Origin: Frigoribacterium sp. PhB24
GTDB lineage: Bacteria; Actinomycetota; Actinomycetes; Actinomycetales; Microbacteriaceae
NCBI RefSeq assembly: GCF_003755185.1
Contig: NZ_RKIC01000009.1
Location: forward strand, 843,374 to 907,373
Reading direction: 5' to 3'
Length of the DNA stretch: 64,000 nucleotides
The notes under the pieces: generated by a model
The model's input: the letters and a program-made list of their open reading frames with translations, nothing else
Database searches by the model: none
What the model was told of the DNA's origin: nothing
Position numbers and translations under genes: made by a program
In this document: positions 1 to 8,162 of the stretch, in pieces
Position numbering within the stretch: position 1 is the first letter of the stretch
Layout: each line of letters opens with the position of its first letter

Positions 1-158
1 AGCGAGACCGTGACGGCCACGATCAGCACGACGAGCGTGGTCCCGGCGAAGACCAGGGCCGGGGCCTGCAACAACCAGCCCACGAGGACGACGAGCACCC
101 CCGCGGCGAGCACGCCGACGCCGCGGCCGGTCGGCCTGGGGACCCCACCCCGCTTCAC
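1..158 (-). CDS. N-terminus of DUF58-type membrane protein (partial)
   Basis: Only the first ~52 codons are inside the window; the gene runs off the left edge. It starts with GTG two bases after the moxR stop codon, so the two are translationally coupled. The visible peptide begins MKRGGVPRPTGRG and then has two hydrophobic stretches (about residues 14-31 and 34-52) separated by a short turn. A pair of N-terminal membrane helices directly downstream of a MoxR ATPase is the usual layout of DUF58 (VWA-like) proteins, which are thought to work with MoxR in assembling cell-surface complexes. The DUF58 domain itself is not visible, so the family call rests on position and topology. Confidence 0.6.
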   Translation of the reverse strand, partial: MKRGGVPRPTGRGVGVLAAGVLVVLVGWLLQAPALVFAGTTLVVLIVAVTVS

Positions 159-160
159 GG

Positions 161-1192
161 TCAGCGGGCGTCGGCCGGGTCGCCGAGCGGCACGGGGGTC
201 TGCTCGACGACCTCGGCGACGAGGTCGTAGGCGGCCGAGACGGCGCCTGCCCCGGCGCGGCCGGCGAGGATCACTCGGTGACCGAGGACGGGACCGCTGA
301 GCGCGTCGACGTCGTCCGGGACCACGTAGCCGCGCCCGTTGAGGGCGGCCCAGGACTTGGCCGCGCGCATGAGCTGCAGGGTCGCGCGAGGACTGGCACC
401 GAGACGCACGTCGGGGTGGACCCGGGTCGCCTGCACGATGCGGACCGCGTACTCCTCGACGGCCTGGGCCGTGTAGACGGTGCGGACCGCCGCGATCATC
501 CGGGTGAGCTCGTCGAGGGAGACGAGCGGACGCAGGGTGTCGAGCGGGCTGACGCGCTCGCGCTGCTGCAGCATGCGCAGCTCGCTCCGGGCGTCCGGGT
601 AGCCGAGCGAGATGCGGGCCATGAACCGGTCGCGCTGGGCCTCGGGCAGGTTGTAGGTGCCCTCCATCTCGACCGGGTTCTGCGTGGCGACCACGAGGAA
701 GGGCGACGGCAGGGGGTGGGTGATGCCGTCGACCGTCACCTGGCGCTCTTCGAGGCTCTCGAGAAGGGCCGACTGCGTCTTCGGCGAGGCACGGTTGATC
801 TCGTCACCGATGACGACGTTGGCGAAGACGGGGCCCGGCTTGAACTCGAACCCACCGCTCTGCCGGTCGTAGACCGAGACACCCGTGATGTCGCTCGGCA
901 GCAGGTCGGGAGTGAACTGGATGCGGGTGACGGTCGCATCGACCGCCTTGGCGAGGGCCCGGGCGAGCTGGGTCTTGCCCACACCCGGGACGTCCTCGAT
1001 GAGGAGGTGCCCCTCGGCCAGGAGGACGGTGAGCGCCGTCGAGATGGCACCGTCCTTGCCGTCGATGACGGTGGCGACAGCCTCGAGGATGCCCCGGGCA
1101 CGCTGTCGGACCTCGTCGAGCGACATCGTGCCGTCCGAGCCGGGCGTCCGCAGGGCGGCGGGATCGACGGTCGGGTCGTTGGTCGTGGTCAT
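161..1192 (-). CDS. moxR: MoxR-family AAA+ ATPase
   Basis: 343 aa. AAA+ ATPase of the MoxR (AAA_3) family, cytoplasmic chaperone-like proteins that act on VWA/DUF58 partners. Walker A GVGKT is at residues 70-74, Walker B IGDE at about 128-131, and the sensor/arginine-finger region reads ATQNPVEMEGTYNLPEAQRD, which is diagnostic for the family. I chose the ATG at 1192 because GAGGA lies 7 bases upstream and the next upstream codons are Arg/Pro-rich noise overlapping coaD. It follows coaD by 28 bases and runs into the DUF58 gene, so coaD-moxR-DUF58 may be one transcript. The precise substrate is unknown. Confidence 0.93.
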   Translation of the reverse strand: MTTTNDPTVDPAALRTPGSDGTMSLDEVRQRARGILEAVATVIDGKDGAISTALTVLLAEGHLLIEDVPGVGKTQLARALAKAVDATVTRIQFTPDLLPSDITGVSVYDRQSGGFEFKPGPVFANVVIGDEINRASPKTQSALLESLEERQVTVDGITHPLPSPFLVVATQNPVEMEGTYNLPEAQRDRFMARISLGYPDARSELRMLQQRERVSPLDTLRPLVSLDELTRMIAAVRTVYTAQAVEEYAVRIVQATRVHPDVRLGASPRATLQLMRAAKSWAALNGRGYVVPDDVDALSGPVLGHRVILAGRAGAGAVSAAYDLVAEVVEQTPVPLGDPADAR

Positions 1193-1220
1193 CGCGGCGT
1201 CCTCGGTCGGGTGTTCGGGG

Positions 1221-1703
1221 TCAGGTGGTGCTGAGGTAGTCGGCGACGGCCGCGGACACGTAGGGCGACACGTCACCACCGAGCGAGGCCACCTGCCGGA
1301 CGAGCGAGCTCGACACGTGCGCATGGGCCGGGTCGGGGAGCAGGAAGACGGTCTCGACGCCGGCGAGGCTGCGGTTCATGATCGCCATCGGGGTCTCGTA
1401 CGCGACGTCGACCTGCGAGCGGATGCCCTTGACCAGCACGCTCGCCCCGACCTCGGTGCAGTAGTCGACGAGCAGCCCCACGCTCCAGCTGTGGACCGTG
1501 ACGGTCTCGGGCAGCCCGGCGGCCCGGAGCGACTCGGTGAGCAACGAGACCCGCTGCGCCAGGGGAAGCAGGGCGCTCTTCTCGGGGTTGTGAACCACGA
1601 GCACGTGGACCTCGTCGAAGATGTTGGCGGCCCGGGCGATCACGTCCACGTGACCGAGGGTCACCGGGTCGAACGAACCCGGGACGACGGCGATCCTGCT
1701 CAT
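1221..1703 (-). CDS. coaD: Pantetheine-phosphate adenylyltransferase
   Basis: 160 aa, normal family length. It transfers AMP from ATP to 4'-phosphopantetheine, the fourth step of coenzyme A synthesis. The nucleotidyltransferase signature [10 protein letters not shown] is at residues 9-18 and the C-terminal nucleotide-binding stretch [17 protein letters not shown] corresponds to the usual ISSTxVR motif. The ATG has a TACAGT -10 box six bases upstream and no Shine-Dalgarno sequence, so its mRNA is probably leaderless. It sits 81 bases downstream of recG, as coaD and recG also cluster in mycobacteria. Confidence 0.97.
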   Translation of the reverse strand: MSRIAVVPGSFDPVTLGHVDVIARAANIFDEVHVLVVHNPEKSALLPLAQRVSLLTESLRAAGLPETVTVHSWSVGLLVDYCTEVGASVLVKGIRSQVDVAYETPMAIMNRSLAGVETVFLLPDPAHAHVSSSLVRQVASLGGDVSPYVSAAVADYLSTT

Positions 1704-1709
1704 CCGGTC

Positions 1710-1715
1710 ACTGTA
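1710..1715 (-). promoter_or_regulatory. -10 box of leaderless coaD promoter
   Basis: TACAGT on the reverse strand, six bases before the coaD ATG. A start site 6-7 bases downstream of a TANNNT box falls on the start codon. No convincing -35 was seen. Confidence 0.6.
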
Positions 1716-1784
1716 GTCCGCCGACCCCGGACGGACACCCAGGGCGGCGGAGGGGTCGAGGACGCGTCACGCACCGTGACCCGC

Positions 1785-3992
1785 TCAGTTCTTACCCATG
1801 GCCTCACGGCCCCGGTCGTCGAGCCGACGCGCGATGGCGGCGGCGAGGGCGGGGTGGTCGACGAGGCGCGGGTCGGCGTCGAGCACCTCGGCGGCGTGCT
1901 CGCGGGCCAGACCGATGAGGTCGCCGTCGCGGGCCACCCGCAACAGACGCAGGGACGAGCGGCCGCCCGACTGCAGGTTGCCGAGCACGTCGCCCTCACG
2001 GCGGAGGTCGAGGTCGACCTGCGCCAACTCGAAGCCGTCGAGCGTCGCCGCGACCGCGTCGACCCGCTCGCGGGCCACGGTGTCGGCGGCCGCGTGCGTG
2101 ACCAGCAGGCAGAGCCCCGGGTGGCCGCCCCGGCCGACCCGTCCGCGCAGCTGGTGGAGCTGCGAGACGCCGAAGCGGTCGGCGTCGAGCACGACCATGG
2201 TCGAGGCGTTCGGCACGTCGACCCCCACCTCGATGACCGTCGTCGCGACGAGCACGTCGATGTCACCGGCCGCGAAGCGACGCATGACGTCGTCCTTCTG
2301 GTCGGAGGACATGCGGCCGTGCAGGGGCTCGATGCGCAGGCCGTCGAGCACGGGGATCGTGGGCACGCGCGCCATGACCCCCTCGACGCTCGCCCGTTCG
2401 GGTACGGGGGCGTCGGCGTCGGGCTCGCCTCGGACCTCGCCGGCGGCCTGGTCGGCGTCGGGCGGGTCGCCCGGTTCGGCCGTGACCGCGTCGATCGCCG
2501 GGCAGACGACGAACACCTGCCGGCCCTTGGCCACTTCTTCTGCCGACCGCTGCCAGATGCGACCACCCCAGGTCGGGTGGTCGGCGAGCGGCACGACGAA
2601 CGACTCGATCGGCTGACGGCCCCGGGGCAGCTCGGCGATGGTCGAGACGTCGAGATCGCCGAACACCGTCATGGCCACCGTGCGCGGGATCGGCGTCGCG
2701 GTCAGGACGAGCACGTGCGGCGGCGTGGCGCCCTTCTTCCGCAGCGCCTCACGTTGGTCGACGCCGAAGCGGTGCTGCTCGTCGACGACGACGAGGCCGA
2801 GGTCGAAGAACTCGACGGCCTCGCTGATCAGGGCATGGGTGCCCACGACGACGTGCGCCTGCCCACTGACGATCGAGAGCAGCGCCTTCTTGCGCTGGGC
2901 GACCGTCATCTGGCCGGTCAGCAGGGTCGGCCGGAGGCGGGCCGCCAGGTCGGGCCCGAGCGTGGCCGTGATCGACCGCAGGTGCTGGGCCGCCAGCACC
3001 TCGGTCGGGGCGAGCAGGGCCGACTGGCCGCCGCTCTCGGCCACGGCGAGCATGGCCCGGAGGGCGACGAGGGTCTTGCCCGAGCCGACCTCGCCCTGCA
3101 CGAGGCGGTTCATCGGCACCTCGGCCTCGAGGTCGCGGGTGATCTCGTCGCCGACGAGTCGTTGGTCGCCCGTGCGCTCGAAGGGCAGGACGGCGTCGAA
3201 CGCGGCGAGCAGACCGTCGGCCGTGGCACGTCGGGGGGTCGCGGCCGAACGACGCACGAGCGCGCGCTGCTGCAGCAGCGCGCTCTGCAGGACGAAGGCC
3301 TCGTCGAACCGCAGGGTGTCACGCGCCGTGAGGTGGTCGCGATCGGTCTCGGGACGGTGGATGCGCTCGTACGCCTCGGACACGGGCATCAGGTCGAGTT
3401 CGGACCGGACCGACGCCGGCACCGCGTCGTCGATGGGCGGCAGGCCGTCGAGCAGCACCTCGACCGACTTCTGCACCTGCCAGGACGCCACGGAGGCGCT
3501 GGCCGGGTAGATCGGTATGGGCTGCTTCGCCCACTTCTGGGCCTGCTGGTCACCGACCCCGGCGACGGCCTCGTGCGCAGCGTCGAAGAGTTCGTAGTCG
3601 GGGTGCGCGAGCTGACGCAGCCCTCGGTAGTCGCCGACCTTGCCGGCGAAGATGCCGCGTGCGCCGGGCACCAGGTCTTTCGCCCGCCAGGCCTGGTTGA
3701 AGAAGGTGAGCGTCAGGATGCCCTGGCCGTCGCCGATGCGCACCTCGAGGATCGACCCGCGCCGGGCGCGCATCGTGCGTTCGCGCACGTCGAGCACCTG
3801 GGCCACGATCGTGACGGACTCGCCGAGCGGTAGCTGGTCGAGGGCCGTGAGCTCGCCCCGTCGGGCGTAGCGTCGCGGGAAGTGCGTCAGCAGGTCGCCG
3901 ACCGTGCGCAGCCCGAAGGCCTTCTGCAGGGCGGTCGCCGTCCGTCCGCCGAGGGCCCCGGCCAGCGACGCGTCGAGAGGTGAGTCGGGCAC
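1785..3992 (-). CDS. recG: ATP-dependent DNA helicase RecG
   Basis: 735 aa from the GTG chosen here. RecG reverses stalled replication forks and migrates Holliday junctions. An N-terminal wedge/OB region is followed by the superfamily 2 helicase: Walker A GEVGSGKT near residue 300, the DEQH box (VVDEQHRFGVDQR), motif III TATPIPRT, and the C-terminal QLRGRVGRGG motif VI. The second helicase lobe carries an acidic low-complexity insert (AEPGDPPDADQAAGEVRGEP and on) not seen in Escherichia coli RecG. An in-frame GTG 54 bases further upstream exists, but the TAGCGT -10 box seven bases before the GTG at 3992 makes that the likely leaderless start. Confidence 0.95.
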   Translation of the reverse strand: MPDSPLDASLAGALGGRTATALQKAFGLRTVGDLLTHFPRRYARRGELTALDQLPLGESVTIVAQVLDVRERTMRARRGSILEVRIGDGQGILTLTFFNQAWRAKDLVPGARGIFAGKVGDYRGLRQLAHPDYELFDAAHEAVAGVGDQQAQKWAKQPIPIYPASASVASWQVQKSVEVLLDGLPPIDDAVPASVRSELDLMPVSEAYERIHRPETDRDHLTARDTLRFDEAFVLQSALLQQRALVRRSAATPRRATADGLLAAFDAVLPFERTGDQRLVGDEITRDLEAEVPMNRLVQGEVGSGKTLVALRAMLAVAESGGQSALLAPTEVLAAQHLRSITATLGPDLAARLRPTLLTGQMTVAQRKKALLSIVSGQAHVVVGTHALISEAVEFFDLGLVVVDEQHRFGVDQREALRKKGATPPHVLVLTATPIPRTVAMTVFGDLDVSTIAELPRGRQPIESFVVPLADHPTWGGRIWQRSAEEVAKGRQVFVVCPAIDAVTAEPGDPPDADQAAGEVRGEPDADAPVPERASVEGVMARVPTIPVLDGLRIEPLHGRMSSDQKDDVMRRFAAGDIDVLVATTVIEVGVDVPNASTMVVLDADRFGVSQLHQLRGRVGRGGHPGLCLLVTHAAADTVARERVDAVAATLDGFELAQVDLDLRREGDVLGNLQSGGRSSLRLLRVARDGDLIGLAREHAAEVLDADPRLVDHPALAAAIARRLDDRGREAMGKN

Positions 3993-3999
3993 GGAGACC

Positions 4000-4005
4000 A
4001 CGCTA
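4000..4005 (-). promoter_or_regulatory. -10 box of leaderless recG promoter
   Basis: TAGCGT on the reverse strand, seven bases before the GTG at 3992. It decides the recG start in favour of the shorter protein. Confidence 0.55.
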
Positions 4006-4065
4006 GCGCCCGCCCCCGACAGCGCCCCGGCTCCGGCCCCGGACACCGCCGGGGCCGGCCCCAGG

Positions 4066-5772
4066 TCAGAGCGTGAAGGAGTACCCGCCGGAGGCGCGGG
4101 TCGCCTTCGCGAGGTCGGCCACGTGCCCGTCGTCGTTCACCTCGAGCGCCCTCAGCTGCCGCCCCACCGCGCGGGCGGACTGCTTGCAGAAGCCGACGGC
4201 CAGGTGACGCTCCGCGTCGGAGTCGGCCCGCGCCTCCTGCAGGGCCGCCGAGGCGCGGGACAGGACGGCCGTCTGCGCGTAGATGCCGCTCGCCGCGTCG
4301 GCGAGGCGCTTCTGGACGAGCTGCTTCTCTTGCACCTTCTTGCCGTGGGACCGGAGGGCGCCCTCGGTGCGCTCGCGCAGCCGGGAGACCTGGTCGCCGA
4401 GTTCGGCGGCCTGCCGCGCCAACGCCGGGTGGACCCCGACCGGTCGATCGGGCCGGATGCGACGCTGCACACGTCCCGCGACGTACGGCGCGAGCACCCC
4501 GAGGGCTCGACCGGGGTCACCGATGCGCAGCGAGGCCACGTCGGGTAGCTCCTCGCTCAGCGTCTTGAGGCCGTTCAGGGCGACGAACGCGCGCAGGACG
4601 TCGTTGGCTCCCTCGAAGATCGGGAAGATGCGGAAGTCGCGCAGGGCCTTCGACAGCGGGTGGCCCTCCATGTAGGCCTCGCCGCCGTGCAGTTGCACGG
4701 CCCGGTTGAGGGCGTACCACCCGGTGTCGCTCGCCGCGACCTTGGTCAGGGCGGACTCGAGCGCGAAGTCGGTGTCGCCGCGATCGACGAGCCCCGTGGT
4801 CAGGTACGACATCGACTCGACCCCGTAGATCTGCTGCGTCATCCACGCGAGCTTGTCGCCGACCATCTCGAAGTCGGCCAGCGGCCGGCCGAACTGGTGC
4901 CGCGCCTCCGTGTGCTCGAGGCTCAGCTCGAGGAACCGCTTCATGCCGCCGGCGATGGCCGTCCCCATCGACATGCGACCGTTGTTGAGCGTGTTGACCG
5001 CGATGCGGAAGCCGTCACCCGGCTCGCCGAGCAGGTTCTCGGCGGGCACCCGGACGTCGTTGAAGTGGACGCGCTGGAGGTGGTTGGCCTTCAGGCCGTG
5101 CGTCTCGAAGCGCGGGCCGGTGCTCAGCCCGTCCATGCCCTTCTCGACGATCAACGCGACGTGCCCGAGGTCGCTCTGCGCGAAGACCGTCAGGACGTCC
5201 TTGTCGCCGTTGCCGATCCACCGCTTCTCGCCGTTGAGCAGCCAGCTGCCGTCGCTCTGCCGCTCGGCCCGGGTCTCGAGCGCGTAGGCGTCGCTGCCCA
5301 CGTTCGGCTCGGTGAGGACGAACGCCGCGAGCTTCCGGCCGCTCGCCAGGTCGGGCAGCCACCGCGCCTTCTGGTCGTCGGTGCCGTAGAGGTGCAAGGG
5401 CTTGGTGCCGATCGACTGGTGCACCCCCATGACGGTGGCCAGGGTGCCGTCGACCCGACCGAACTCCTCGTACACGCGGCAGTAGGCGCTCTGGCCGAGA
5501 CCCAGGCCGCCGTACTCCTCGGAGACGAAGAGCCCCATGAGCCCCCGGTCACCGAGCTCGCGGATCGTGTCGTCGCCGATCCACCCGTCGCGTTCGGCCT
5601 TCAGGGGGTCGTAACCGGCGAGCACCTCGCGGGCGGACGCGGAGACCGTCTCGACCCGGGCCTTCTCGTCCGCGGTCATCCCCGGGTACGGGAAGACGAG
5701 CTCGGAGGCGATGCGCCCCGCGAACAACGACTTGGTGAACGAGGGCCTGACGGTACGATCGACGCTGGTCAT
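4066..5772 (-). CDS. Acyl-CoA dehydrogenase family protein
   Basis: 568 aa, longer than the ~380 aa short-chain enzymes and closer to the very-long-chain (VLCAD/ACAD9-like) group, which carries an extra C-terminal domain. FAD flavoproteins of this family oxidise acyl-CoA to the trans-2-enoyl-CoA. Visible are the FAD/substrate motif FVLTEPNVGSDA, the core KRWIGNG, RHQFGRPL and the catalytic-glutamate region FPIFEGANDVLRAF. The C-terminal ~150 residues are helical and charged. It stands alone between recG and the divergent rsmD, so no pathway partner is visible and chain-length preference is unknown. No clear ribosome site precedes the ATG at 5772, so the start is provisional. Confidence 0.88.
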   Translation of the reverse strand: MTSVDRTVRPSFTKSLFAGRIASELVFPYPGMTADEKARVETVSASAREVLAGYDPLKAERDGWIGDDTIRELGDRGLMGLFVSEEYGGLGLGQSAYCRVYEEFGRVDGTLATVMGVHQSIGTKPLHLYGTDDQKARWLPDLASGRKLAAFVLTEPNVGSDAYALETRAERQSDGSWLLNGEKRWIGNGDKDVLTVFAQSDLGHVALIVEKGMDGLSTGPRFETHGLKANHLQRVHFNDVRVPAENLLGEPGDGFRIAVNTLNNGRMSMGTAIAGGMKRFLELSLEHTEARHQFGRPLADFEMVGDKLAWMTQQIYGVESMSYLTTGLVDRGDTDFALESALTKVAASDTGWYALNRAVQLHGGEAYMEGHPLSKALRDFRIFPIFEGANDVLRAFVALNGLKTLSEELPDVASLRIGDPGRALGVLAPYVAGRVQRRIRPDRPVGVHPALARQAAELGDQVSRLRERTEGALRSHGKKVQEKQLVQKRLADAASGIYAQTAVLSRASAALQEARADSDAERHLAVGFCKQSARAVGRQLRALEVNDDGHVADLAKATRASGGYSFTL

Positions 5773-5922
5773 GGGACCCGATGCTGCCGACCTCGGCGGG
5801 CACCGACAACTCGGTTGTGCAGGTCCGACGACCGGGCGCTGTGGTCGACGCCGAAGCGTTGTCGAGATGCTCGAACCGGGTGCGCGCCGGGGGTCGCGTG
5901 TCGACCTGGCATGGTTGACCCC

Positions 5923-6498
5923 ATGTCCCGCATCATCTCCGGCTTCGCCGACAACCTCTCACTCGTCGTCCCCAAGGTCGGGACGCGGCCCACGAGCGAC
6001 CGAGTGCGCGAGGCGCTGTTCTCGTCGCTCGACGCACGCGACGAGATCCGGGGCAGGCGCGTGCTCGACCTCTACGCCGGCACGGGCGGCCTCGGGCTCG
6101 AGGCCGCGTCGCGAGGCGCCGCCTCCGTCGTGCTGGTCGAGAAGGCCCCGGCCGCCGCGAAGGTGCTGCGCCGCAACGTCGATTCCGTGCTGGCGCGGGC
6201 ACCCCGACCGCCGCGCGGCACTCCCCCGCGGGTCGACGTCGTCGCCCAGCCCGTGCGGACGTACCTCGAGGGCGGCTCGGCGCTCGTCGACCTCGTCTTC
6301 TTCGACCCGCCCTACGAGCTGTCGGCCGCCGACCTCACCGCCGACCTCGCGGCCCTGCTGCCCTCGCTCGACGAGCAGGCACTCGTCGTCGTCGAGCGCG
6401 CCTCGCGGGACGGTGAACCGGGCTGGCCCGACGGCCTCACCCTCGACGTGAAGAAGCAGTACGGCGACACGACGGTGTGGTTCGCCCTGCGCGACTGA
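5923..6498 (+). CDS. rsmD: 16S rRNA (guanine(966)-N2)-methyltransferase RsmD
   Basis: 191 aa. It methylates G966 of 16S rRNA during small-subunit assembly. The N-terminus MSRIISGFADNLSLVVPKVG with PTSDRVREALFSSL is characteristic; the SAM site is VLDLYAGTGGLGLEAASRGA and the N2-methyltransferase catalytic motif is FFDPPYE. An ATG twelve bases upstream (MVDP extension) is in frame, but homologues begin at MSRII. Neither start has a Shine-Dalgarno; a weak CATGGT at 5910-5915 lies seven bases before the chosen ATG. It converges on thiL with a 28-base gap that holds one copy of the dispersed repeat. Confidence 0.95.
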   Translation: MSRIISGFADNLSLVVPKVGTRPTSDRVREALFSSLDARDEIRGRRVLDLYAGTGGLGLEAASRGAASVVLVEKAPAAAKVLRRNVDSVLARAPRPPRGTPPRVDVVAQPVRTYLEGGSALVDLVFFDPPYELSAADLTADLAALLPSLDEQALVVVERASRDGEPGWPDGLTLDVKKQYGDTTVWFALRD

Positions 6499-6504
6499 CC
6501 CTCA

Positions 6505-6528
6505 CCAGGAGGCGCGGGTCGGGTCGTC
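6505..6528. repeat. Dispersed GGAGGCGCG repeat, copy in rsmD-thiL gap
   Basis: Contains the core CAGGAGGCGCG followed by GGTCGGGTCGTC. The whole 24 bases are identical, in reverse orientation, to 26191-26214 upstream of serA. It fills most of the space between the two convergent stop codons. Confidence 0.75.
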
Positions 6529-7546
6529 AGCCCTGCGCCCCCGACCACAGGCGGTACGGGTCCCACCCACCGGCCTCGCCGAGGTCCGAACCGTCCACGG
6601 TGACGCGCGGCGCGCCTCCTGCCGGGTCACGCACCGTGCCGACGAGGCGGAAGCCGGCAGGCACCGTCACGCCGGGCGGGAACGTGGCGAACAGGGAGTG
6701 GTCCTCGCCGCCCGAGAGGGCGAGCCGGGGGTCGTCTCCCAGGGCCGCGCCCGACAGGTCGACGACGACCCCGCTGGCGCGTGCCACGCGACCGGCGTCG
6801 AGGGCGAGGCCGTCCGACAGGTCGAGCATCGCGGTCGCACCGGCGAGCGCCGCCGATCGGCCGTCGGCCACGGGCGGGGTGGGGGCGAGGTGCCAGCCCA
6901 CGTCCGGGTCGCGCTCGCGGAGAGCCCCGGCCGCCGAGACGTCGGGTACCCCCTCGTGGTCGACGCCGAGGCGGAAGAGCAGGTCGAGACCGCGCGCCGA
7001 TCGACCGAGCGCCCCCGAGACCGCGACGACGTCACCGGGTCGGGCACCGTCCCGTCGCACCGGGGCCCGGCCTTCGAGATCACCGAAAGCCGTGACCGCG
7101 ACCGTGAAGGTCGGCGAGACCGAGAGGTCACCGCCGACGACGCCCGTGCCCGGGGCCATGGCGGCGCACCCGTCGCGGAGGCCGTCCGCGAACACCTCGA
7201 GGTCGGCCACGGGCGTGTCGCCGGGGACCGCGAGGGCCACGACGAGTGCCGTCGGCCGTGCGCCCATCGCCGCCACGTCCGACAGGTTCGACGCCGCGGC
7301 CTTCCAGCCGAGGTCGTACGACGTCGACCAGGCACGACGGAAGTCGGGGCCGTGGACCATCAGGTCGGTCGTCACGACGAACCGGCCGTCGGGCGCGGCG
7401 ACCACGGCGGCGTCGTCACCGGGGCCGAGCACCGTGTCGTCGCCTCGGGGCAGGCGGGGCAGGATGCGGGCGAGGGTGGCGAGCTCGCCGACGCCCTCGA
7501 CGGTGTCGGCGTCGTCCGGGCGGGGGTCCGTGGAGCGTCGTTCCAT
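6527..7546 (-). CDS. thiL: Thiamine-monophosphate kinase
   Basis: 339 aa. It phosphorylates thiamine monophosphate to the active cofactor thiamine diphosphate. The PurM/ThiL fold is visible: GPGDDAAVV near the N-terminus, the metal site TTDLMVHGPDFR, AASNLSDVAAMGARPTA, the glycine-rich VVGGDLS, LDLSDGLALDAGR, and SGGEDHSLFATFP near the C-terminus. The conserved GGEDY/H and DL-SDG motifs make the call firm. Its ATG lies 24 bases from the divergent DUF3515 gene, as in mycobacteria where these genes also adjoin. The TACCGT box seven bases before the ATG suggests a leaderless mRNA. Confidence 0.95.
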   Translation of the reverse strand: MERRSTDPRPDDADTVEGVGELATLARILPRLPRGDDTVLGPGDDAAVVAAPDGRFVVTTDLMVHGPDFRRAWSTSYDLGWKAAASNLSDVAAMGARPTALVVALAVPGDTPVADLEVFADGLRDGCAAMAPGTGVVGGDLSVSPTFTVAVTAFGDLEGRAPVRRDGARPGDVVAVSGALGRSARGLDLLFRLGVDHEGVPDVSAAGALRERDPDVGWHLAPTPPVADGRSAALAGATAMLDLSDGLALDAGRVARASGVVVDLSGAALGDDPRLALSGGEDHSLFATFPPGVTVPAGFRLVGTVRDPAGGAPRVTVDGSDLGEAGGWDPYRLWSGAQG

Positions 7547-7553
7547 GTGCTGA

Positions 7554-7559
7554 ACGGTA
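7554..7559 (-). promoter_or_regulatory. -10 box of leaderless thiL promoter
   Basis: TACCGT on the reverse strand, seven bases before the thiL ATG. It overlaps the -10 box of the divergent DUF3515 gene (7558-7563) by two bases. Confidence 0.55.
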
Positions 7560-7563
7560 GCCT
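7558..7563 (+). promoter_or_regulatory. -10 box of leaderless DUF3515 promoter
   Basis: TAGCCT on the forward strand, seven bases before the ATG at 7571. The -35 region would lie inside the 5' end of thiL. Confidence 0.55.
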
Positions 7564-7570
7564 GGATGCG

Positions 7571-8134
7571 ATGTCGAACCCGTCCCCGCGCCTCGCCGCG
7601 CGCCTCCGTCCCCGCCTTCGTGTCTCGGCTCTCGTGCTCGTCGGGGCAGGCCTCGCGACGACGCTCGTCGGTTGCTCGCAGGCCGTGCCGATGCAACCCG
7701 CCGCGGGGGCGAACGACCCGGCCTGCGCCCAGGTCACCGTCCACCTGCCCGAGGTCGTCGACGAGGGGCAGGACCGCCGCGAGACCGACGCCCAGGCGAC
7801 CGGCGCCTGGGGCTCGCCGACGAGCGTGCTGCTGCACTGCGGTGTCGAGACGCCCCCCGTCTCCGACCTGCCCTGTTACGACATCCAGGGCGTCGACTGG
7901 CTCGTCGACCAGGACCCCGACGACGCCGAGACCTCGATCCTCACCACGTACGGGCGCGAGCCCGGCGCCCAGGTGATCGTCGACACCACCAAGGCGAACG
8001 GCGGCAACGTGCTGCGCGACCTGGCCGACGCGGTCGGCTACCTGCCGAACGACGGCAAGAAGTGCGTCGGCGCCGGCGACCTGCCCGGGTCGGCCGGGTC
8101 GGCCGACGCTCCGACCGCGACGCCCACGCCGTAG
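7571..8134 (+). CDS. DUF3515-family lipoprotein
   Basis: 187 aa. An N-terminal basic stretch and hydrophobic core end in a lipobox, ATTLVGCSQ, so it should be a membrane-anchored lipoprotein facing outward. The mature part begins with a Pro/Ala linker and holds CAQVTVHLPEVV, LLHCGVETPP, DLPCYDIQGVDWLV and TTYGREPGAQVIVD, typical of DUF3515 proteins found beside thiL and ddl throughout Actinomycetota. Four cysteines after the lipobox could form two disulfides. Function is unknown. The tail is Ala/Thr/Pro-rich. The gene converges on ddl with a 28-base gap. Confidence 0.88.
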   Translation: MSNPSPRLAARLRPRLRVSALVLVGAGLATTLVGCSQAVPMQPAAGANDPACAQVTVHLPEVVDEGQDRRETDAQATGAWGSPTSVLLHCGVETPPVSDLPCYDIQGVDWLVDQDPDDAETSILTTYGREPGAQVIVDTTKANGGNVLRDLADAVGYLPNDGKKCVGAGDLPGSAGSADAPTATPTP

Positions 8135-8162
8135 GTCCGGACGCGAGGACCGACGGGCCCCG

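Noticed and set aside
885..3833. 982-codon open frame on the forward strand over coaD and recG
   Set aside because: Antisense shadow of recG and coaD; its peptide is Arg/Asp/Gly/His-rich, a typical artefact of high GC.
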